From: Bacteroidales bacterium
Lineage (GTDB): Bacteria; Bacteroidota; Bacteroidia; Bacteroidales; CG2-30-32-10
NCBI GenBank assembly: GCA_035353855.1
Contig: DAOQAK010000056.1
Span: 1 to 26,489 of the forward strand
Reading direction: 5' to 3'
DNA length: 26,489 bases
The position numbers were made by a program, and so were the translations under genes. Every line of letters starts with the position of its first letter. The first letter of the stretch is position 1. Under the pieces are notes generated by a model that was not told the origin of the DNA, made no database searches, and worked only from the letters and a program-made list of their open reading frames with translations. Below are positions 22,194 through 26,489 of this stretch, one piece after another.

Positions 22194-23612
22194 ATGAAAA
22201 AAATAATATTTATTTTATCACTGGTAATAATTTCAACATCTTACTTGAGCGCCCAGAAGACATGGACACTTCAGGCATGCATTGATTATGCTCTTACCAA
22301 TAACATATCCATAAAACAACTCGAGTTAACAGAACAGATTTCAAAAGCTAACTTAACTCAGAGCAAACTAAGCTTGGTACCATCGCTTAATGCCGGTGCT
22401 ACACATTCATACAATTACGGCAAAACCATTGATACTTACACCAATGATTATACAACATCCACTTTTCAATCCGATAACTTTTATCTTAGCAGTAGTATCA
22501 CGCTTTTCAATGGGTTTCAGCTTTTAAATACAGTAAGACAAAATAAAGTTGACCTGGAAGCGAGCAAATATGACCTTGACAAAATGAAAAACGATATTTC
22601 ATTAAGTATTGCTACGGCATATTTACAAATCCTATATTGTAAAGAATTACTGGCTATTGCTCAGAATCAGGTTACAGTAACAGAAAAACAGGTATCACGC
22701 ACACAAAAACTTGTTGATGCCGGCACTGTATCAAAAGGAACGCTGCTAACATTACAGGCCCAACAATCCACTGAAGAATTAAGTGTGGTAACGGCGCAGA
22801 ACAATTTAGATATTGCGTATCTCACTTTAACACAAATGTTGGAACTTCCTTCTGTAAAAGATTTTGAAATTGAAATTCCGGTATTTGAAATCCCCAAGGA
22901 ATCTACAAAAATTCTGACGCCGGATGTAATATTTGCTTATGCATCAGGAGTACAGCCGGAAATTAAAAGCGCTGAATTAAAAATGAAAAGTTCTGAAATA
23001 GGCCTTGCTATTGCAAATGGACTGAGATACCCTACTCTTTCACTTCGGGGTTCATATGGAACATCCTATTCAGGGGCAGGTAAAAAATTAAAAGATATTT
23101 ATATTTCTGATTATACACCTTCGGGATTTACAAGTGGAGGAGATACTGTATTTTCTCCACAATACGAAACAGTTTACGAAAACACTTCTTTCAGCGATCA
23201 GATCAATGATAATCTTAATAAATCCATTAGCTTCAGTTTGACTTTGCCTATATTCAATGGATGGCAGGCTAATTCAACTATTAAGAAAGCAAAAATCGCT
23301 ATTCAAAGTGCAGAATACACTTTGCAGACAACAAAAAATACTTTATATAAAGATATTCAGCAGGCTTATGCCGACGCATTAGCAGCGCTAAATAAATACA
23401 ACTCATCGTCAAAATCGGTTGATGCTTATAAAGAATCATTTAAATATGCCGAACAAAAATTTGATGTGGGCATGCTTAATTCAACAGAATATGATGATGC
23501 AAAAAACAAACTGGCAGAAGCCGAATCAAATATGCTTCAGTCGAAATACGAATATGTATTCAGGTTGAAGGTGCTTGATTTTTATATGGGAAAACCGATT
23601 GTACTTAATTAA
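22194..23612 (+). CDS. TolC-family outer-membrane efflux channel
   Basis: 472 aa from ATG 22194; an in-frame TTG-type extension to 22167 would put the start inside the promoter box. A signal peptide (MKKIIFILSLVIISTSYLSA) is followed by the family opening WTLQACIDYALTNN. Two long helical repeats with the beta-barrel segments between them follow: first repeat about 25-225 (LTQSKLSLVPSLNAGATHSY, LTLQAQQSTEELSVVTAQNN), second about 230-465 (SVDAYKESFKYAEQKFDVGM). Three such subunits form the outer-membrane duct for type I secretion or drug efflux. The adaptor gene follows after 16 bp, so they form one operon. The substrate is unknown. Confidence 0.9.
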   Translation: MKKIIFILSLVIISTSYLSAQKTWTLQACIDYALTNNISIKQLELTEQISKANLTQSKLSLVPSLNAGATHSYNYGKTIDTYTNDYTTSTFQSDNFYLSSSITLFNGFQLLNTVRQNKVDLEASKYDLDKMKNDISLSIATAYLQILYCKELLAIAQNQVTVTEKQVSRTQKLVDAGTVSKGTLLTLQAQQSTEELSVVTAQNNLDIAYLTLTQMLELPSVKDFEIEIPVFEIPKESTKILTPDVIFAYASGVQPEIKSAELKMKSSEIGLAIANGLRYPTLSLRGSYGTSYSGAGKKLKDIYISDYTPSGFTSGGDTVFSPQYETVYENTSFSDQINDNLNKSISFSLTLPIFNGWQANSTIKKAKIAIQSAEYTLQTTKNTLYKDIQQAYADALAALNKYNSSSKSVDAYKESFKYAEQKFDVGMLNSTEYDDAKNKLAEAESNMLQSKYEYVFRLKVLDFYMGKPIVLN

Positions 23613-23628
23613 AAAAATTAGTAAGAAT

Positions 23629-25041
23629 ATGAAGAACAGAAAAAAATTATTCACATATCTGTTAGTTGCACTGGTAGTGTTAATAGCTTTTGTAATTATT
23701 GGTAAAAAGGCCGGATGGCTTGGTAAAAGCACCGAAATAAAAGTGAGTACAGAGCTGGTTACAAAACGAACTATTGTTGAAACCGTTTCGGCTAATGGAA
23801 AAATTCAACCCGAAGTGGAAGTAAAACTTAGTCCTGATGTTTCAGGCGAAATTGTTGAGCTTAACGTAAAAGAAGGCGACCAGGTTAAAAAAGGTGATCT
23901 GCTTGCTAAAATTAACCCCGACTACTATCTTTCAAACCTGGATAGAATGACTGCCGCAGTGAATACTTCCAAGGCTAATCTCGCTAATTCCAAGTCAACA
24001 CTGTCCACAACAGAAGCAGAATTTGTAAATGCAAAAGCTACATATGAAAGAAATAAGACATTATACGAATCGGGAGTAATTTCAGCATCAGAGTGGGATG
24101 CGGCAAAATCCACTTTTGCTGTAGCCGAATCATCTGTTGAAGGCTCAAAGGAAAGTGTAAAAGCAGCAGAATATAATGTTATCAGTGCACAGGCATCGCT
24201 CAAAGAAGCAAAAGATAATCTTACAAAAACATCGGTATATGCACCGGTAAGCGGAACCATTTCTAAATTAAGTGTGGAGAAAGGCGAAAGAGTTGTGGGT
24301 ACATCACAGTTTTCGGGAACCGAAATCATGCGTATTGCCAACCTGAGTGAAATGGAAGTAAATGTAAGTGTAAATGAAAATGATATTGTACGTGTTAAAA
24401 TTGGCGATACTGCAAGTGTTGAAGTAGATGCTTACCTCGATCGCAAATTTAAAGGAATAGTAACAGAAATAGCCAACTCGGCAAATAATGTTACTTCTAC
24501 TACTTCAAGCACCACTATTGATCAGGTTACCAATTTTGATGTGAAGATACGTATACTTCGTTCTTCTTATACCGACCTGCTTTCAAAAACAGATACAGCA
24601 TATTCACCTTTCCGCCCGGGAATGTCAGCAACAGTTGATATTCAAACCGAAACAGTGATTGATGTTTTGTCGGTTCCTATCCAGGCCGTTACTACACGTG
24701 AAGATTCTACATCGAAAGATTCATTATCGCTTGCCAGGAAAAAAGATAAATCAAAAACTGCATCTGAAGGGGACGATTTCGAAACCGTTACTAAAAAACA
24801 AACACTAAAAGAAAAAGGTGAAGAAACATCGGAATATGTTTTTGTTTATTCTGAAGGAACGGTGAAAAAAATAAAAGTTAAAACAGGCATTCAGGACAAT
24901 ACATATATCCAGATACTGGAAGGATTAACCGAAAAACAGGAAGTTATTACTGCTCCGTATAAAGCAATCTCCAAGCTGCTTAAAGATGGCGATAAGGTTA
25001 AGAAAGTTGATAAAGATGCTCTTTTCACGGAAGACAAATAA
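23629..25041 (+). CDS. HlyD/MacA-type periplasmic adaptor of an efflux system
   Basis: 470 aa from ATG 23629. The N-terminal membrane anchor (about 7-25, LFTYLLVALVVLIAFVIIG) precedes the lipoyl-like half-domain (VKLSPDVSGEIVELNVKEGD), a long alpha-hairpin rich in Ala, Ser and Lys (about 90-200), the second lipoyl half (VYAPVSGTISKLSVEKGE) and beta-barrel/membrane-proximal parts (FRPGMSATVDIQ, SVPIQAV). A Lys/Asp/Ser-rich insert (about 355-395) lies in the membrane-proximal domain. It links the TolC-like channel to an inner-membrane pump. MacA-like adaptors usually precede a MacB ABC transporter, but here tsaB follows at once, so the pump must be elsewhere. An earlier in-frame ATG at 23575 lies inside the TolC-like gene and is less likely. 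Confidence 0.9.
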   Translation: MKNRKKLFTYLLVALVVLIAFVIIGKKAGWLGKSTEIKVSTELVTKRTIVETVSANGKIQPEVEVKLSPDVSGEIVELNVKEGDQVKKGDLLAKINPDYYLSNLDRMTAAVNTSKANLANSKSTLSTTEAEFVNAKATYERNKTLYESGVISASEWDAAKSTFAVAESSVEGSKESVKAAEYNVISAQASLKEAKDNLTKTSVYAPVSGTISKLSVEKGERVVGTSQFSGTEIMRIANLSEMEVNVSVNENDIVRVKIGDTASVEVDAYLDRKFKGIVTEIANSANNVTSTTSSTTIDQVTNFDVKIRILRSSYTDLLSKTDTAYSPFRPGMSATVDIQTETVIDVLSVPIQAVTTREDSTSKDSLSLARKKDKSKTASEGDDFETVTKKQTLKEKGEETSEYVFVYSEGTVKKIKVKTGIQDNTYIQILEGLTEKQEVITAPYKAISKLLKDGDKVKKVDKDALFTEDK

Positions 25042-25055
25042 TTTTCAGATTGATC

Positions 25056-25748
25056 ATGTCCTGCATTTTATTACTTGAAACAGCAACTAAAGTCTGTTCT
25101 GTTGCTTTGTCCGAAAACGAAAAATTACTTTCTGTAAAAGAATCGCATTCTGCAAATTCTCATTCTTCCGTAATTACATCATTTATTTCAGAAGTTATAA
25201 ATTCATCAGGAAAAAAAAATAGCGATATCGATGCCGTTTGTGTAAGCATGGGGCCCGGTTCCTATACCGGTTTGCGGATAGGAGTATCGACAGCTAAAGG
25301 ATTGTGTTATGCCTGGAACAAGCCACTGATTGCAATAAATACGCTGCAATCGATGGCAATGCATTTTATTCTAAAAAATAAAGCTGACGATAACGTATTG
25401 CTTTGTCCGATGATTGATGCACGACGCATGGAAGTTTATAATGCAATATTTGATGCACAAGGAAATTTTATTCGCGATACATCTGCTGAGATCATTTCAG
25501 AAAATTCATTTTCGGAATTGCTTTTAAAAAATAGAATCATTTTTTTCGGAGATGGGGCAGAGAAATGTAAGGAAATACTTACCAAACATAGTAATGCCAG
25601 TATTGTTGATGATCTTAATAATTCTGCAAGCGGGATGATTGCGTTAGCATCATTTAAATTTGAAAGAAATCAATTTGAAGACACTGCTTATTTCGAACCT
25701 TTTTATTTGAAGGATTTTCTGGCAACTAAGCCAAAGAAGATGATATAA
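25056..25748 (+). CDS. tsaB: tRNA t6A biosynthesis protein TsaB
   Basis: 230 aa. TsaB partners TsaD and TsaE to make threonylcarbamoyl-adenosine at position 37 of ANN-decoding tRNAs. The sequence shows the ASKHA fold opening CILLLETATKVCSVALSENE, the family motif VSMGPGSYTGLRIGVSTAKG (conserved through TsaB/YeaZ), LIAINTLQSMA and a MIDARRMEVYNAIF segment. Like other TsaB proteins it lacks the TsaD metal site. ATG 25056 gives the normal N-terminus; a TTG at 25050 is an alternative. It starts 14 bp after the adaptor gene and may be co-transcribed with it. The strong hairpin at 25748-25798 ends the unit. Confidence 0.93.
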   Translation: MSCILLLETATKVCSVALSENEKLLSVKESHSANSHSSVITSFISEVINSSGKKNSDIDAVCVSMGPGSYTGLRIGVSTAKGLCYAWNKPLIAINTLQSMAMHFILKNKADDNVLLCPMIDARRMEVYNAIFDAQGNFIRDTSAEIISENSFSELLLKNRIIFFGDGAEKCKEILTKHSNASIVDDLNNSASGMIALASFKFERNQFEDTAYFEPFYLKDFLATKPKKMI

Positions 25749-25798
25749 AAATAAAATAAAGAGGGCGCCGCAACGCGGCGCCCTCTTTATTTTATTTT
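25748..25798. terminator. 24-bp perfect-stem bidirectional terminator
   Basis: Bases 25748-25771 pair perfectly with 25775-25798 around a 3-base loop AAC. The core GAGGGCGCCGC is GC-rich, and A/T-rich outer arms supply a T tract on both strands. It starts at the last base of the tsaB stop codon and ends 8 bp before the stop of the convergent gene, so it terminates both. Confidence 0.9.
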
Positions 25799-25805
25799 AG
25801 AAAAA

Positions 25806-26246
25806 TTATTGTTGTTTTTCAATAACCATTTCAATTACATCAAAAGTAGGTTTTCTTACAACACCATCGCTGCCGGAGATCCTGATGTTTGCAAAAACAA
25901 ATCTTTTTTCAGCTTTTAACCCTTGTAATACGGTTTTCATTTCAGATGTAAGCTTATTATTTTTTGCATCTAATTTTTTCATTGTTGTATCCTGCCAATA
26001 AACCATGCTAAATCCAACTACTATTAACCCTCCTTTATTCAGCCATATTGAATCGCCTTTTACAGCGTCTTCCGATTTAATAGGCCCACCGAAACGCCCC
26101 TGGAATAATGCAACTGTATCTTTTTGCATATCAGGTGTTCTTTGTTGTTGCTGTTGTTGTTGCTGATTCTGTTGATTAGAATTATTTTGTGCAAACACAC
26201 AAATGCTTATAACAGCAATTAAAAGTGTTAAGAATATTTTTTTCAT
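25806..26246 (-). CDS. Small secreted protein with GldM C-terminal-like domain and poly-Gln tract
   Basis: 146 aa from ATG 26246; an in-frame ATG 16 codons upstream would bring in unrelated residues. A signal peptide ends at VFAQ (20), then an Asn/Gln tract with eight consecutive Gln (28-35). Residues about 45-143 resemble the last beta domain of GldM/PorM, the T9SS motor protein: LNKGGLIVVGFSMVYWQDTT, the NKLTSEMKTVLQGLKAEKRF helix-strand, then FANIRISGSDG and VRKPTFDVIEMVI. GldM is about 500 aa with a membrane helix and three more domains, all missing here. It is therefore a stand-alone periplasmic or exported version. A T9SS role is possible by homology but unproven. Confidence 0.7.
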   Translation of the reverse strand: MKKIFLTLLIAVISICVFAQNNSNQQNQQQQQQQQRTPDMQKDTVALFQGRFGGPIKSEDAVKGDSIWLNKGGLIVVGFSMVYWQDTTMKKLDAKNNKLTSEMKTVLQGLKAEKRFVFANIRISGSDGVVRKPTFDVIEMVIEKQQ

Positions 26247-26266
26247 AGTTTTTCGATTATTTATTG

Positions 26267-26295
26267 CAAAAATATATAAAAATAAATGAAACAAA
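26267..26295 (-). promoter_or_regulatory. Promoter of the GldM-like gene
   Basis: On the minus strand the -7 box is TATTTTTG (plus 26267-26274) and a -33 TTTG stands at 26292-26295, with 17 bp between. Both match the Bacteroidota promoter pattern. The start would be near 26260, giving a leader of about 14 nt. Confidence 0.55.
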
Positions 26296-26320
26296 AAGTT
26301 TTATTTTAATAAATCTCTGT

Positions 26321-26386
26321 GCAGTAAGTTATACTTCGGCTATTCGAGGTTGCAAAAAAGCAACCTCGAACGCTCAGAATAACTGC
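26321..26386. repeat. Nested hairpin
   Basis: The inner stem is TTCGAGGTTGC / GCAACCTCGAA (26343-26353 with 26360-26370, loop A6), 11 bp and perfect. Outside it GCAGT...TTAT (26321-26332) can pair with ATAACTGC (26379-26386), leaving internal loops. It has no T run that would make it a simple terminator. It lies upstream of the GldM-like gene's promoter. Confidence 0.55.
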
Positions 26387-26405
26387 ACTTCGACAGGCTC
26401 AGTAC
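26385..26405. repeat. REP-like sequence (CTTCGACAGGCTCAG)
   Basis: GCACTTCGACAGGCTCAGTAC resembles a palindromic intergenic unit found scattered in many bacterial genomes (core TTCGACAGGCTCAG). GC-rich and flanked by AT-rich DNA, it adjoins the nested hairpin. Only one copy is in the window, so I rely on memory of the motif. Confidence 0.5.
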
Positions 26406-26407
26406 TT

Positions 26408-26456
26408 AAATCTAAGCATTTTGCTTCCGATAGCAATCCTTTAGATTTGCAAAATG
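26408..26456. other. Interleaved inverted repeats (possible pseudoknot)
   Basis: AAATCTAA (26408-26415) pairs with TTAGATTT (26441-26448), and CATTTTGC (26417-26424) pairs with GCAAAATG (26449-26456). The two 8-bp stems interleave in the order 1-2-1'-2', the layout of an H-type pseudoknot. The other stretch, to the window end, is AT-rich with no gene that I can support. Confidence 0.4.
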
Positions 26457-26489
26457 AAAAGTTAGTTAGTTTTGTAAAAACAAGACAAA

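Overview
The window is AT-rich bacterial DNA that fits the phylum Bacteroidota (Bacteroidales/Flavobacteriia-like). The evidence is a secreted M1 peptidase with a type IX secretion C-terminal sorting domain, a GldM-type domain protein, Bacteroidota-style -7 boxes (TAnnTTTG), A-rich leaders instead of Shine-Dalgarno sites, and a Bacteroidota-type tyrosine recombinase. It splits into a mobile element (about 273-7852) and ordinary chromosome (7841 to the end), with a scrap of chromosome on the far left.

Mobile element. An intact tRNA-Cys(GCA) gene (7841-7911, minus) marks the right end. The last 13 bp of its 3' side (GAGGTCTCTTCCG) are repeated at 273-285, and a terminator that looks like the tRNA's original one lies just beyond that copy (241-267). 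The DNA between the copies, 7,567 bp start to start, is therefore an integrated element. In order it carries an XRE repressor (minus), a three-palindrome operator region, a small excisionase-like HTH protein, three small unknown genes, a TOPRIM/SF3 primase-helicase, an iteron-rich probable replication origin, a two-gene cargo (88-aa unknown protein overlapping a RimK-like ATP-grasp ligase), and a tyrosine integrase next to the tRNA. A direct repeat of GGTCGAAC pairs sits just inside both ends and looks like integrase arm sites. No capsid, terminase, relaxase or conjugation gene is present. The layout is that of a P4/PICI-like satellite: it can integrate, replicate and regulate itself but must borrow its transfer machinery. 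The cargo pair occupies the position where such satellites carry accessory, often anti-phage, genes; I regard it as the best candidate for an undescribed system.

Chromosome, 8149-11181. folB (minus) and glnS (plus) diverge. glnS is followed by three hairpins in a row and a family 2 glycosyltransferase.

Chromosome, 11202-22061. This is a long run of minus-strand genes. In transcription order they are a T9SS-secreted M1 aminopeptidase, an OmpA-like protein that overlaps it, a lipoprotein, a TcdA-like enzyme, a SUMF1-fold secreted protein, an ECF-like sigma factor, a membrane protein overlapping the sigma gene by 8 bp, and a secreted erythromycin-esterase-family protein. The membrane protein has an N-terminal cytoplasmic part, one transmembrane helix and an extracytoplasmic erythromycin-esterase-like domain whose catalytic residues are all replaced. 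It looks like an anti-sigma factor whose sensor is a dead copy of the enzyme encoded next door. The two proteins also share a beta-sandwich module placed on opposite sides of the esterase domain.

Chromosome, 22194-26489. A TolC-like channel and an HlyD/MacA-type adaptor precede tsaB; the matching transporter is not in the window. A 24-bp perfect-stem terminator separates tsaB from a convergent gene for a small secreted protein with a poly-Gln tract and a GldM C-terminal-like domain. The right edge holds nested hairpins, a REP-like sequence and a possible pseudoknot, with no gene.
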